This document shows positions 37,548-47,599 of a stretch of DNA of 64,000 bases, piece by piece (positions within the stretch are counted from its first letter, which is position 1; the number at the start of each line of letters is the position of its first letter). Where the stretch lies: the NCBI RefSeq assembly GCF_030145185.1, contig NZ_JAQYWB010000005.1, positions 52,930 through 116,929 of the forward strand. Direction: 5' to 3'. The position numbers were made by a program, and so were the translations under genes. Source of the DNA: Desulfoluna sp. (GTDB taxonomy: Bacteria > Desulfobacterota > Desulfobacteria > Desulfobacterales > Desulfolunaceae). The notes under the pieces are model-generated. The model did not search any database and was not told the DNA's origin. It worked only from the letters and a program-made list of their open reading frames with translations.

Positions 37548-38057
37548 GACCCGTAGCCCCTTCTTATAAAAAATGACAAAACGCAGGATGCGGGGGGGGG
37601 GAGCCGAATCGACCGCAACGGAAAGGAACACAGAATAAGTCGAATATTAAATATTTGTAATTATAACCCATCGGCTCCTTCCTTTCAAGATACCCCCTGC
37701 CTTATTCTGCCCATCGGTCTCTACAGATGAGTCAGGTGACCCCTTCCGTCTGCACCTGTTCATCCCGGTTAATATGGCCGCCACGGCCACACCAACCTTG
37801 TGTTTTTTAATCCTTTATTCCAGCGAGATGCACCTTCGTCAGGCCCCCCGGCTCATTTTTTTCTTGATTTCCTACCTCATTCCTGCTTTTTCTCAATGAC
37901 GGCAACCTCAAAAAAAGTACTCACAAACTTAAAACGGTCTCACCTTGTGGCACACCTTACTGCACGGCAGCCACAAGCAATCTGCAATACGTCTTCACCC
38001 GATCTGTCTGTCGGGTGGCCCTGCAACAATTGCATCACAGTCCTTAGGAGGATATTC
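37548..38057. other. 510-base intergenic region before nhaC-family gene
   Basis: No gene seen. It contains a run of nine or more G near 37590, an AT-rich tract (AATATTAAATATTTGTAATTATAACC) near 37645 that may hold the promoter, and AGGAGG just before the start codon at 38058. An open frame back to 37800 is composed of non-family residues. Confidence 0.5.
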
Positions 38058-39776
38058 ATGGTTCGATCACACAAGATGGCATTTCTTTCGGCCATTTCGT
38101 TACTATTTACCCTTACAGTTCCCGCGCTGCTCTTTGCCGCCGATCCCGTCGTCGCAAAAGCCAACGCGGAGCACTTCAAATTTCTCACCCTGATCCCGCC
38201 GGTCGTGGCCATTGTCCTGGCCTTTGTCACCCGCAACGTGGTGCTCTCCCTTTTTGCCGGCATCTTTTCCGGCACCTTCATGCTCTCCCTTCAGGGAGGG
38301 GTGGTCTCCGCCCTTCAGAATGGTTTCATCAAGCTGAACCATGAAGTGCTGGGGGCCCTGGCCGATCCCTGGAACGCCGGCATCGTTCTTCAGTGCCTCG
38401 CCATCGGCGGCCTCATCGCCCTGGTGTCCAAAATGGGCGGCGCCAAAGCCATCGCAGAGGCCCTGGCCAAAAAGGCCACCGGTCCCACCAGTGCCCAGAT
38501 GTACGCATGGTTCATGGGGCTCCTCATCTTCTTCGATGATTATGCCAACTCCCTGACCGTCGGCCCCATCATGCGCCCGGTCACCGACCGCATGAAGATC
38601 TCCAGGGAAAAGCTCGCCTTCATCATTGACGCCACGGCCGCTCCCATTGCCGGCATCGCCCTGATCTCCACCTGGGTGGCCTACGAAATCGGCCTCATCA
38701 AGGACGGATATGCCGGCCTCGGCCTGGAAGCCAACGCCTATGGTATCTTTGTGGGCACCATCCCTTTCCGCTTTTACAACATCCTTATCCTCATTTTCAT
38801 CGTAGCCACCGCCGTCATGCTTCGTGAGTTCGGCCCCATGCTCACCGCAGAAAGACGCGCCCGAACCACCGGGAAAGTTCTGGGTGACCACGCCAAACCC
38901 ATGGTGGCCGCAGAATCCACCGGGCTGGAGCCCGACGAAGGGGTGCCCCTTATTATCTGGAACGCCATCATTCCCATCATGACCCTGATCCTCGGTGCCT
39001 TCCTCGGGTTCTATTTCAACGGGCGCGGTTCCATCATGGGTGGGGATGACGCAGCTCTCATCCAGATCCTGAAAGAGAGCCCCGCCTCCTTTACCGCCAT
39101 CCGGGAGGCCTTCGGTGCCTCGGACGCCTCCATCGTTCTTTTCGAAGCGGCCCTCTTTGCCGGCATCGTGGCGATGATCCTGGGTGTGTCCCAGCGAATC
39201 TTCTCCATCGAAACCGCCGTGGACACCTGGGTTCAAGGCGTAAAATCCCTGGTGATCACCGGGGTGATCCTCCTGCTGGCCTGGTCCTTAAGTTCCGTCA
39301 TCAAGCAGCTGGGTACCGCCATGTACCTCGTGGCGATTCTCTCCGACAGCATCCCGGCCTTCTCGCTGCCGGCCATCATCTTTATTTTGGGCTCCTTTAT
39401 CTCCTTTGCGACGGGAACCTCTTACGGCACCATGGGCATCTTGATGCCCCTGGCCATTCCTCTGGCCTATGCCATCAGTCCGGAGGAGAGTTACATGCTG
39501 ATGAACGTCGGTGCGGTGCTTACCGGCGCCATCTTCGGCGACCACTGTTCTCCGATCTCAGACACCACCATCCTCTCCTCCATGGGGGCCGCCTGTGATC
39601 ATATCGACCACACCCGGACTCAGCTGGCCTACGCGGTGACCGTCGCGCTGGTCACCGTCTTTTTCGGGTACATCCCCGCCGGTCTGGGTGTTCCCGTTTA
39701 CATCATCCTGCCCGTAGCCATCGCGGTCCTTGTGGGGATTCTCTACTTCTTCGGAAAGCCCGTCGAAGAGGCCTAA
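38058..39776 (+). CDS. NhaC-family Na+/H+ antiporter
   Basis: A 572-residue membrane protein with a hydrophobic signal-like N-terminus (MAFLSAISLLFTLTVPALLFA) and about eleven further helices. Family features include LIFFDDYANSLTVGPIMRPVTDRMKISREKLAFIIDATAAP (acidic pair in the transport path) and GAIFGDHCSPISDTTILSSMGAACDHIDHTRTQLAYA near the C-terminus. Predicted to exchange sodium for protons, though some relatives carry organic acids or amino acids. Start ATG 38058 follows AGGAGG. Confidence 0.93.
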   Translation: MVRSHKMAFLSAISLLFTLTVPALLFAADPVVAKANAEHFKFLTLIPPVVAIVLAFVTRNVVLSLFAGIFSGTFMLSLQGGVVSALQNGFIKLNHEVLGALADPWNAGIVLQCLAIGGLIALVSKMGGAKAIAEALAKKATGPTSAQMYAWFMGLLIFFDDYANSLTVGPIMRPVTDRMKISREKLAFIIDATAAPIAGIALISTWVAYEIGLIKDGYAGLGLEANAYGIFVGTIPFRFYNILILIFIVATAVMLREFGPMLTAERRARTTGKVLGDHAKPMVAAESTGLEPDEGVPLIIWNAIIPIMTLILGAFLGFYFNGRGSIMGGDDAALIQILKESPASFTAIREAFGASDASIVLFEAALFAGIVAMILGVSQRIFSIETAVDTWVQGVKSLVITGVILLLAWSLSSVIKQLGTAMYLVAILSDSIPAFSLPAIIFILGSFISFATGTSYGTMGILMPLAIPLAYAISPEESYMLMNVGAVLTGAIFGDHCSPISDTTILSSMGAACDHIDHTRTQLAYAVTVALVTVFFGYIPAGLGVPVYIILPVAIAVLVGILYFFGKPVEEA

Positions 39777-39799
39777 CCCCTCTGTTCCCATAAACATCC

Positions 39800-39832
39800 A
39801 CAGCCCCCGCCCCTTCGGCGGGGGCTGTCTCC
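39800..39832 (+). terminator. Hairpin downstream of the antiporter gene
   Basis: Perfect 12-bp GC-rich stem ACAGCCCCCGCC / GGCGGGGGCTGT with loop CCTTC. The T-tract is weak (CTCCC follows), so termination efficiency is uncertain. Nothing else was seen up to 40119. Confidence 0.6.
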
Positions 39833-40119
39833 CCTGCCTGGATAAGACATCTGTGTTTCACTCGCACCTTATGAGACACTCAGGCTCTGACAAAGGCCCT
39901 CTCATCGAGGTGGGCAAAGCACCCCCCAACAACGACCATAACGCACGTAACGCCTATCAATAAAGGGTCATAGAGCCCCGCCTCGATCTCATCCTCTTCA
40001 CTTTTTATCCCATCTGTGCGGCCCCCACATCTCTGGCACATATCTTGTATTGGTTTAGAACCAGAACAAAGCGCAACGCCAAAATGCCTATTGTAATGAA
40101 CCGACGCAGGAGAGATAAT

Positions 40120-40329
40120 GTGAAAACATGCGATCACAATATAAAATCCACCCTTGAGCTGGTGGAGGCCATGATCCAACTGGCGGAAAGGGGGGACAGC
40201 GACCGCGAAGACAACGGATGCGGTATCCTTTATGGCATCCTTCGAGACGCTGCCTATAAGATAAAACAGGTGGCGGAGATGGAACGAGAGGCCCACATTC
40301 GCAAAGGATGGTGGGAAGAACACCCTTAA
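40120..40329 (+). CDS. Small hypothetical protein, helical
   Basis: A 69-residue soluble protein starting at GTG 40120, with AGGAGA six bases upstream. It is helical and charged (STLELVEAMIQLAERGDSDREDNGCGILYGILRDAAYKIKQVAE) and ends RKGWWEEHP. No family recognised. It is 10 bases upstream of the DUF2892 gene, so probably an operon. Confidence 0.65.
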   Translation: MKTCDHNIKSTLELVEAMIQLAERGDSDREDNGCGILYGILRDAAYKIKQVAEMEREAHIRKGWWEEHP

Positions 40330-40339
40330 GGAGACACTC

Positions 40340-40537
40340 ATGACCCTTGAAAAAAGCATTCGCGCCATTGCCGGACTTTTTGTGTTGTTAAGCCTTGCCC
40401 TGGGGTATCTGACCAGTCCCTGGTGGCACCTGTTCACCGCTTTTGTGGGAGCCAATCTCCTGCAATCTGCCTTTACCGGCTTTTGCCCCATGGAACGCCT
40501 CTTGATCAAACTCGGCGTCAAGCCGGAAGCGCCCTGA
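40340..40537 (+). CDS. DUF2892 (YgaP transmembrane-type) small membrane protein
   Basis: A 65-residue protein with two helices (IAGLFVLLSLALGYL and WWHLFTAFVGANLLQSAF) and the characteristic GFCPMERLLIKLGVK ending of the DUF2892/YgaP membrane family, often found attached to rhodanese domains or in sulfur-related contexts. GGAGA lies just before the ATG. Confidence 0.88.
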   Translation: MTLEKSIRAIAGLFVLLSLALGYLTSPWWHLFTAFVGANLLQSAFTGFCPMERLLIKLGVKPEAP

Positions 40538-40790
40538 TCCAACGGTGCGTTGAAACCCTGCCCCGAAACCGGCAGGGTGCTCTTTACACGCACCACGCCA
40601 ACCCGCAATTAAGATCACTTCAAAAAATACCTTTGCCCCGAAGCCGTGTCTTCAACCCATTGCTTCCATCCGTATTTTCCTGTAATCTTTTTTCGCTTTT
40701 CCATTCATCACGACACCATGCATGCCGTCACCATCACTGAGCGAACCACCCCGCAAAACCACCGCCACCGACCAAGGAGCACGGGTGCAC

Positions 40791-42185
40791 ATGAAACAAG
40801 GCAGAAAAGTTCCTCTCTCCCTTTACGGGATCCTCACATCAGCCCTCCTTTTTTTCGCCACCACGACAGGAGCCGCCCCCCTGACCTTGCCACTGGCCGT
40901 TGAGTCCGCGTTAAAAAACAACCCGGACCTGCAATCGGCTAACGAAGCCGTCACCCTGGCCCAAAGCCAGATTGACAAAGCCAGGGCCGCCTACTGGCCT
41001 ACCCTGAGCCTTTACGCCGAGGCCCTCCGCGCCGATGCCCCGTCCACCTATCTTTTTAAAACCATCGACCAGCGACTGTTCACCCCTGGCACCGATTTCA
41101 ACTCCCCCGGCATTGTCGAGAACCTCGAAGGGGGGCTTGAGGTGCGGCTTCCCCTCTACAACGGCGGGCGAAACCGATGGGCCGTGGTCTCGGCCCACTC
41201 TGGCCTTACCGCGACCCAGGCCCGACGTTCCGGTGCGCAACGCCGACTCACCTCCGACGTCATCAATGTCTGGTACGACATCCTCTCCTCCCGGCAGTTC
41301 ATTCACATCGCCGAAGAGTCCGTCAAAACCGTCACCGCCCAGCTTGAAGCCATGACAGTCCGGTACAAAGGGGGAAGCGCCCTCAAATCAGACCTGCTCT
41401 CCCTTAAAGTACGCCTGGCCGAAGCCGAAGAGCAGCTCCTGACCAGCCAGAACCGACGAGCCCTCGCAAGGGCCGCTCTCTTCACCCTCCTGGGTCAGGA
41501 GCCCGACACACCGGATGCATTGAGCCCCGAGCCCCCCTTCAGCCACTGGCAGCCCCCCACCTATGCCGAGGGGCTCGAACGGGCCCTGACGAGACGCTGT
41601 GAAATCACAGGGGTCCAGGCCCTGGTGGCTCAGGCCGAAGCTGGGATCGGCACCGCACAGAGCGGGCACCGTCCCGTGGTGAACCTGGCAGGCAACCTCT
41701 ATGCCGCCGACGACGGATTCGACCACACCGCGGACCGCGCCAACTGGTCGGTGGCCCTGCGCATGGATGTCCCCCTCTTTTCCGGATTCTCCGTAGAGGC
41801 CGACACCCGATCCGCTCGAGCCCGTGAGCGTCAAGCGGAATCCCTCAGAAAAAAAATCCTGCTTCAGATTCGGCTGGATGTCAAAAATGCCTACCTGCAC
41901 TACGATGAAGCGGCCAAACGCCTCCAGGTGGCTAAAAACGCCGTGGACATGGGGGAAGAGACCCTCTCCCTCGTCAAGAAGCAATACGAAGGGGGCTCTG
42001 CCACCATCACCCGGTACCTGGAAGCCGAGCTGGCTCGAAACAGAGCCCGCATCAGAGAAACGGCCGCCTACTACGACCAGAAAAAAGCCCTGGCTGCCAT
42101 TGCCCGGGCCACGGCCACCTCAAATGGCGGCCCAGGCACCCTCTTTCCTGAATTCTCGCCCCAACCCCACAACCCGGAGAAATGA
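40791..42185 (+). CDS. TolC-family outer-membrane efflux protein
   Basis: Outer-membrane channel of a tripartite pump, about 464 residues. Signal peptide (LSLYGILTSALLFFATTTGAAP), then two repeats of long coiled helices typical of TolC/OprM (ALKNNPDLQSANEAVTLAQSQIDKARAAYWPTLSLYAEA and KNAYLHYDEAAKRLQVAKNAVDMGEETLSLVKKQYEGGSATITRYLEAE). AAGGAG at 40773 could serve either GTG 40785 or ATG 40791. First gene of a three-gene efflux operon with the adaptor gene six bases downstream. Confidence 0.93.
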   Translation: MKQGRKVPLSLYGILTSALLFFATTTGAAPLTLPLAVESALKNNPDLQSANEAVTLAQSQIDKARAAYWPTLSLYAEALRADAPSTYLFKTIDQRLFTPGTDFNSPGIVENLEGGLEVRLPLYNGGRNRWAVVSAHSGLTATQARRSGAQRRLTSDVINVWYDILSSRQFIHIAEESVKTVTAQLEAMTVRYKGGSALKSDLLSLKVRLAEAEEQLLTSQNRRALARAALFTLLGQEPDTPDALSPEPPFSHWQPPTYAEGLERALTRRCEITGVQALVAQAEAGIGTAQSGHRPVVNLAGNLYAADDGFDHTADRANWSVALRMDVPLFSGFSVEADTRSARARERQAESLRKKILLQIRLDVKNAYLHYDEAAKRLQVAKNAVDMGEETLSLVKKQYEGGSATITRYLEAELARNRARIRETAAYYDQKKALAAIARATATSNGGPGTLFPEFSPQPHNPEK

Positions 42186-42191
42186 TTCGCC

Positions 42192-43310
42192 ATGAAAAAT
42201 AAACGCCCCCTTCGCCTCTGGCCCCTGGGTCTTGCCCTGCTCCTCATCACAGGGTGTGGCAATGAAATCGGCCCCTCCACACCGGTGGAACATGCGGGTG
42301 ATCTCTTCGTTCCCTCGAACCAGATCCATGCAGCCCTGCGTCCTGTGGTGCAAACCTACGAAGCGGTGGGGACCATCCGACCTGAAACCGAAACCATTAT
42401 CGAAGCGCAAGTCACCGCCCAAATTCGAGAAATTGCCGTGGCCCCCGGCACCTCCGTCACCAAAGGGCAACTGCTGATCCGCCTGGACAGCCGCCAGCTC
42501 TCATCACGCCTCGACCAGGCCCGGGAATCCCACACAGCAGCCGTGGCCTCAAAAAAACAGGCCCATCAAGTCCTGATCGCCACCCGCGCGGGGTTCGAAC
42601 AGACTCGCGCCGCCTTTGAACGCACAAAAAAATACCACGCCGCCGAAGCCGCCACCGACCAGCAGTTGGAAGAATCCCGCGCGCACTACCTCGCAGCCGA
42701 AGCCGATGTCAGCCGTGCCGAACAATCCCTGGCCGCCGCTGAAAGCGGCATCCGTCATGCCCTTGAAGTGGTGAAGGAGGCGGAGATCGCCCTCGGCTAC
42801 TCCGAGCTGACGGCACCAGAAACCGGGGAAGTCCTCAAAAAAATGGCAGAACCCGGGGACCTCGCCCTGCCCGGCAAGCCCCTGATGATCCTTCGGACCA
42901 GCCGTCGGCTCATTCTCGAAGCCTACGTGCGGGAAGGCCTCATCGGCACGGTGCGTACCGGGGACACCCTCACCGTGGCCTTAAAAAGCCTGGACCAAAC
43001 CGTCCAGGCCGAGGTCAAAGAGATCGTCCCCTACGCCGACCCCAAAACCCGCACCTTTCTCGTCAAAGCCACCCTCCCGATTGTGGAGGGTCTCTACCCG
43101 GGTATGTACGGCAAACTCCAGGTTCCCCTCTCCACCGTAGAGGTCATCACCCTGCCTGAAAAGGCCATCCAGCGCGTGGGCCAGCTCGAACTTGTCCGGG
43201 TCAAGGCAAAGGAAGGCTGGCTACGACGCTACATCCGCACCGGCAACAAACTCGGCGATGAGGTGGAGATCCTCTCCGGCCTCAAAGCTGGCGAAATGGT
43301 AGGGTATTAA
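42192..43310 (+). CDS. RND efflux periplasmic adaptor (membrane fusion) lipoprotein
   Basis: A 372-residue adaptor bridging the RND pump and TolC channel. Lipobox LLLITGC at about 17-23 indicates inner-membrane lipid anchoring. It has split lipoyl half-motifs (EAQVTAQIREIAVAPGTSVTKGQLLIRLD and TAPETGEVLKKMAEPGDLALPGKPLMIL) around an alpha-helical hairpin, then beta-barrel and membrane-proximal domains. A 130-bp GC-rich repeat separates its stop codon from the pump gene. Confidence 0.94.
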   Translation: MKNKRPLRLWPLGLALLLITGCGNEIGPSTPVEHAGDLFVPSNQIHAALRPVVQTYEAVGTIRPETETIIEAQVTAQIREIAVAPGTSVTKGQLLIRLDSRQLSSRLDQARESHTAAVASKKQAHQVLIATRAGFEQTRAAFERTKKYHAAEAATDQQLEESRAHYLAAEADVSRAEQSLAAAESGIRHALEVVKEAEIALGYSELTAPETGEVLKKMAEPGDLALPGKPLMILRTSRRLILEAYVREGLIGTVRTGDTLTVALKSLDQTVQAEVKEIVPYADPKTRTFLVKATLPIVEGLYPGMYGKLQVPLSTVEVITLPEKAIQRVGQLELVRVKAKEGWLRRYIRTGNKLGDEVEILSGLKAGEMVGY

Positions 43311-43316
43311 AAAACG

Positions 43317-43446
43317 GCCTCCGGCGGACAGGGGATGATCCCCTGGACCCCAGGTTGCGAATGCGGACACGAGGTGCTTTGAGTACCGACAGCCGCATCG
43401 CCTTCGCAAACCCGCTTTCAAGGTGGCACACCTTGCCGCCGGAGGC
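43317..43446. repeat. GCCTCCGGCGG element inside the efflux operon
   Basis: 130 bp bounded by GCCTCCGGCGG and CCGCCGGAGGC, with internal palindrome AGGGGATGATCCCCT and the GCGAATGCGGAC...TTCGCAAACCCGCTTTCAAGGTG blocks. It fills nearly the whole gap between adaptor and pump genes. Confidence 0.85.
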
Positions 43447-43477
43447 GTTACTTTGATCACGTGAAAGGCCCGTACAG

Positions 43478-46400
43478 ATGAGCGATATGGAAAAGATCGA
43501 CAACAGCGCGTTGATGGGTATGGTGAAGCGGTTTCTCACCTCAAGACTTTCGATTATTATGGTGGTCACGGCCTTGCTCCTGGGGATGGCTGCCATTCTC
43601 ATCACACCTCGGGAGGAGGAGCCCCAGATTGTGGTGCCCATGGCCGATATTTTTGTTCAGGCCCCGGGAGCCACGGCCGAAGAGGTGGAGCAGCTGGTGG
43701 CCACTCCCCTGGAGAGACTCCTCTGGCAAATTGATGGGGTGGAGTACGTCTATTCCATGGCTCAAAGGGACATGGCGGTGGTCACCGTCCGATTTTTTGT
43801 GGGGGAGAACCGGGAAAACTCCCTGGTGAAACTCTACAACAAGATCGACATGAACATCGACCGGGCCACCCCTCTGGTCCACGGCTGGGTGGTCAAGCCT
43901 GTAGAAATAGATGACGTGCCCATCGTGGGCATCACCCTCTACTCGGAAGACCACAACGACTTTCAACTCCGGCGTGTGGGGGAAGAGCTTCTGGCGCGAC
44001 TCTCAGAGGTAAAAAATGTCTCGGGGACCCAGATGGTGGGGGGAAGAAAACGCGAAGTCCGGGTGGAACTGCTCCCCGAGCGAATGGAAGGATTCGGCAT
44101 CTCTCTGCCGGAGGTGACCCGCGCCCTGGCCGTCAGTGACGCCTCCATTACCGCCGGGAAGTTTAGCCGTGTGAACACCGAATACAAGGTCATCAGCTCC
44201 TCTTTTTTAAAGACCGTCAGCGAGGTGAAGAACCTCGTGGTGGGGGTCACCAACGGACGCCCGGTCTACCTTCAGGATGTGGCCGAGGTGATCGATGGCC
44301 CGGAAGAGCCCCTCTCATACAGTCGCCTGGGGTTCTCCTGGAACGCCCGTAAAGAGAGAGGGCTTGAGGGGTCAGACGACTCGCTGCCCGCCGTCACCCT
44401 GGCCATCGCCAAAAAAAAAGGCACCAACGCCGTCACTGTCTCCCGGGAGGTCCTTAAAAAACTCGAAGAGCTGAAAGCCACCCTGCTCCCCCACGGCATC
44501 CAGACCGAAGTCACCCGAAACTACGGCCAGACCGCCCAGGATAAAGTCAATGGGCTCTTAAGCTCCCTGGCCTTTGCCATCCTCTCCGTGGTGATTCTTC
44601 TCATGATCGCCCTGGGCTGGCGGGAAGCCCTGGTGGTGGCCGTGGCCGTGCCCATCAGCTTCTCTTTGGCCCTCTTCGTGAATCATCTCTTCGGCTACAC
44701 CATCAACCGGGTGACCCTCTTTGCCCTGATTCTCTCCCTGGGGCTCGTGGTGGACGACCCCATCACCAACGTGGAGAACATCCAGCGCCACATGGCCGAA
44801 GGAACGAAAAACGCCATCGATGCCACCCTCATCGCCATCCGGGAGGTCCTCTCCCCGGTGATCATGAGCACCATCTCCATCATCATCTGCTTCACGCCCC
44901 TTTTCTTCATCACGGGAATGATGGGCCCCTACATGGCCCCCATGGCCATCAACGTCCCCTTGACCGTCACCTTCTCCACCCTGTGTGCCCTGACGATTGT
45001 GCCCTGGATGACCTACCTGCTCCTGAAGGGAAGCCAGGTGGCCCTGAAAAAGGAAGTTCAAAACCCCAAGGCCAAACCGGACAACCTCTTTATTCGTCTC
45101 TACAAAGGGGTGATGCGCTTTTTTCTCCTCTCCTCGAGACGACGAAAAACCCTGGCCGCAGGTGTGGTCCTTCTCTTCATCGCCTCGGCCCTGCTGGCTG
45201 CGGTGGGGTTGGTCCCCTTAAAACTCCTCCCCTTTGACAACAAAAACGAGTTCCAGCTCGTCCTCGACATGCCGGAAGGCACCCCCCTGGAAGCCACAGA
45301 CGCCGTCGTCAGACGCTTCGAGGTCTTCTTGAAAAAAGTCCCCGAGGTGACCAGCATCGCCACCTACACCGGCACGACCTCCCCCATGGACTTTAACGGC
45401 ATGGTCCGCCACTACTACCTGAGACAGGGGAGCCACCTGGCCGATATCCGCGTCAACCTGGCGGATAAAAGCAAACGAAGCATGCAAAGCCACGCCATCG
45501 TCCTGCGTCTTCGGACGGAACTCGAGGACCTGGCCCTGGAATGCGGCGTCGATCTCAAAATCGTGGAGGTCCCCCCGGGGCCACCGGTTCTCTCGACCCT
45601 CGTTGCTGAAATCTACGGCAGCCCGGAGACCCCCTATGAAACCCTCATTGATGCCGCCCGACAGGTCAGCGATACCTTGGGCGGTGAAGCCTTCGTCACC
45701 GACATCGACACCACCGCCGAGGCATCCCACCACCGCGTAGAGGTCACGGTGGACCGCGAGAAAGCGGCCATTCATGGCGTGGGGACTCAAACCCTCATGG
45801 CCACCCTGTCCGCCGCCTCCGGGGGGACCGTCTCGGCCCAGCTCCACGCAAAAGGCGAGCGCACCCCCTTGAACATCCGGGTCACCCTCCCCTTATCCAA
45901 ACGCTCCGGCATGGCGGCCATCGGGAGCATCCCCGTGAAAACCAGTGACGGCAGCATGGTCCCCCTGGCTGAAATCACCACCCTCCACACCGTGGAGGAG
46001 GTCCAGCCCATCTACCACAAAAACCTCGAACGGGTGGTCTTCGTCACCGCCGAAATGGCCGGACGCGCCCCGGCCGAAGCGGTCCTCTCCCTTCAGAGCA
46101 AATTGAAACACAGCTTTCAGGACCAGGGCATCCGCATCAACTGGGCCGGTGAAGGGGAGTGGAAGATCACCCTGCGCGTGTTCCGGGACATGGGCATCGC
46201 CTTTGCCGCGGCCCTTTTAGGCATTTATATTCTCCTGGTCGTCCAGTCCGGCTCCTTCTCCATGCCGGTGCTTATTATGATGGCCATCCCCTTGACCCTG
46301 CTCGGCATCATGCCCGGTTTTTTTCTCCTGAACCTTCTCACCGCAGAGCAGGTGGGGGGCTTTCATAACCCCGTCTTCTTCACCGCCACCAGCATGATCG

Positions 46401-46696
46401 GTATGATCGCCCTGGGCGGCATCGTGATCCGAAACGCGCTGGTCCTCATCGAGTTCATTCAAGACGCCATGAAAGCCGGCATGCCCCTGGCCGATGCCGT
46501 CCTTGAAAGCGGTGTCAAACGCCTGAGGCCCATTATCCTCACCGCCCTGACCACCGCCATCGGCGCCGTGCCCATCACCTTCGACCCCGTCTTCTCGGGC
46601 CTGGCCTGGGCCCTCATCTTCGGCCTCCTGGCCTCCACCCTCTTCACCCTGGTGATCATCCCTGTCACCTACTACGCCCTGCATGAAAAGCCCTAA
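43478..46696 (+). CDS. RND efflux pump permease (AcrB/HAE-like)
   Basis: Proton-driven exporter of 1072 residues. The topology is one helix, a large periplasmic loop, six helices, a second loop and five helices. Visible landmarks are the conserved Asp pair in TM4 (LGLVVDDPITNVENIQRH), ITPREEEPQIVVPMADIFVQAPGATAEEVEQLV at the start of the first loop, and GGIVIRNALVLIEFIQDAMKAGM near the end. Together with the upstream TolC-family and adaptor genes it makes a complete tripartite pump. Substrate unknown; sequence suits organic compounds rather than metals. Confidence 0.96.
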   Translation: MSDMEKIDNSALMGMVKRFLTSRLSIIMVVTALLLGMAAILITPREEEPQIVVPMADIFVQAPGATAEEVEQLVATPLERLLWQIDGVEYVYSMAQRDMAVVTVRFFVGENRENSLVKLYNKIDMNIDRATPLVHGWVVKPVEIDDVPIVGITLYSEDHNDFQLRRVGEELLARLSEVKNVSGTQMVGGRKREVRVELLPERMEGFGISLPEVTRALAVSDASITAGKFSRVNTEYKVISSSFLKTVSEVKNLVVGVTNGRPVYLQDVAEVIDGPEEPLSYSRLGFSWNARKERGLEGSDDSLPAVTLAIAKKKGTNAVTVSREVLKKLEELKATLLPHGIQTEVTRNYGQTAQDKVNGLLSSLAFAILSVVILLMIALGWREALVVAVAVPISFSLALFVNHLFGYTINRVTLFALILSLGLVVDDPITNVENIQRHMAEGTKNAIDATLIAIREVLSPVIMSTISIIICFTPLFFITGMMGPYMAPMAINVPLTVTFSTLCALTIVPWMTYLLLKGSQVALKKEVQNPKAKPDNLFIRLYKGVMRFFLLSSRRRKTLAAGVVLLFIASALLAAVGLVPLKLLPFDNKNEFQLVLDMPEGTPLEATDAVVRRFEVFLKKVPEVTSIATYTGTTSPMDFNGMVRHYYLRQGSHLADIRVNLADKSKRSMQSHAIVLRLRTELEDLALECGVDLKIVEVPPGPPVLSTLVAEIYGSPETPYETLIDAARQVSDTLGGEAFVTDIDTTAEASHHRVEVTVDREKAAIHGVGTQTLMATLSAASGGTVSAQLHAKGERTPLNIRVTLPLSKRSGMAAIGSIPVKTSDGSMVPLAEITTLHTVEEVQPIYHKNLERVVFVTAEMAGRAPAEAVLSLQSKLKHSFQDQGIRINWAGEGEWKITLRVFRDMGIAFAAALLGIYILLVVQSGSFSMPVLIMMAIPLTLLGIMPGFFLLNLLTAEQVGGFHNPVFFTATSMIGMIALGGIVIRNALVLIEFIQDAMKAGMPLADAVLESGVKRLRPIILTALTTAIGAVPITFDPVFSGLAWALIFGLLASTLFTLVIIPVTYYALHEKP

Positions 46697-46845
46697 AACA
46701 TGCCTTCGGGGTCAGGGGATGTATCCCCTGCCCCCCCAGGTTCTCGGTATGGGAGAAAGACCTCCCCGTGAGAGCCTCCTCTCAAAAAAACGATTACCGC
46801 CATCAGACTCAATCCCATCACCCCGGCAAGGCTCCACGTCCTCAT
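46693..46845 (-). CDS. Possible short membrane peptide, doubtful
   Basis: A 50-codon frame from ATG 46845, with GAGG ten bases upstream, encodes a hydrophobic helix (WSLAGVMGLSLMAVIVFLRG). Its second half is read through a repeat fragment, so the C-terminus is probably not a real coding sequence. Kept as low confidence. Confidence 0.2.
   Translation of the reverse strand: MRTWSLAGVMGLSLMAVIVFLRGGSHGEVFLPYREPGGAGDTSPDPEGMF
46701..46745. repeat. Fragment of the GC-rich element
   Basis: CCTTCGGGGTCAGGGGATG with palindrome AGGGGATGTATCCCCT and CCCCAGGTT matches the left half of the element at 43317, placed directly after the pump stop codon. Confidence 0.6.
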
Positions 46846-47599
46846 GGTTTTTCCTCGCTTCTGCTCTCCCCCACCCCTGAAAAAGGGTACAAAACAAGTG
46901 TCATCACCCACCGTTCATCCCGCCTGACACCCACTGAGGGTCTCTCTTCCCCACGACCACCCAAAACTCAAGCCTCAGAGAAAATTCTCCATAATCAAGC
47001 CAGTTGCACACTTCAGCAGCCGATTCAATGTCCTTAAGGCCCTGCCCACAGACTGTGCCATATCCCATATTGTGGGATTATACTAAATTTTATCATATTG
47101 TGTTGACACGTTTTGGCTGTTGTGCGAGTTTATCAAACATTGCGTTGAGTAACGAAAATCAACCACCTCTTGTCTGGCACCAGACAACTCATCGCAGGCT
47201 AAAGCAAACATTCTTTGAGAAGCGTATGTATCCATTGCGTCATTGCTGTACCCAGCAATGTCAAACCGAAAAAGTGGCCTGATACATCACAGTAGCAATT
47301 CCAAGTCAGCTGTTTTTTCCGGGATTGTCACAAAAGAGACGAAGCGCCCGCCTCAGTACCGCCGGGGCGTGTCGTTTTTAAATACATTCCGAATACTGCG
47401 ATTTACCTGAATTTTCTGCCCGAATACTTATCAGGTAAGCATTTCAGCCCCAACGCTGTGGCGAAATGATGTGGATGCGTAAATATTTTGTTGCCCTTCC
47501 CGGCAACAATCAAGGCATATATCCCTGTATGGTAACATGGGGCACCAACCGCCCCCAACCGTATATGCCCAATCAACAATGCGTATAGGAGGAGGTAGT
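46746..47599. other. 850-base intergenic region before the TRAP binding protein
   Basis: No convincing gene on either strand. Contents noted: a palindrome/promoter-like block at 47062-47109, a perfect hairpin CATTGCTG/CAGCAATG near 47242-47261, and a GC-rich stem followed by TTTTT near 47343-47380 that may be a terminator. The ribosome site GGAGGAGG lies just before 47600. The long leader suggests regulation. Confidence 0.5.
47062..47109 (+). promoter_or_regulatory. Palindrome plus TTGACA block, possible operator/promoter
   Basis: ATCCCATATTGTGGGAT (perfect 6-bp arms, 47062-47078) followed by CATATTGTGTTGACAC (47094-47109). The latter matches 15 of 16 bases at 51496-51511 upstream of the corrinoid-protein gene. 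No good -10 box follows the TTGACA here. Confidence 0.4.
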
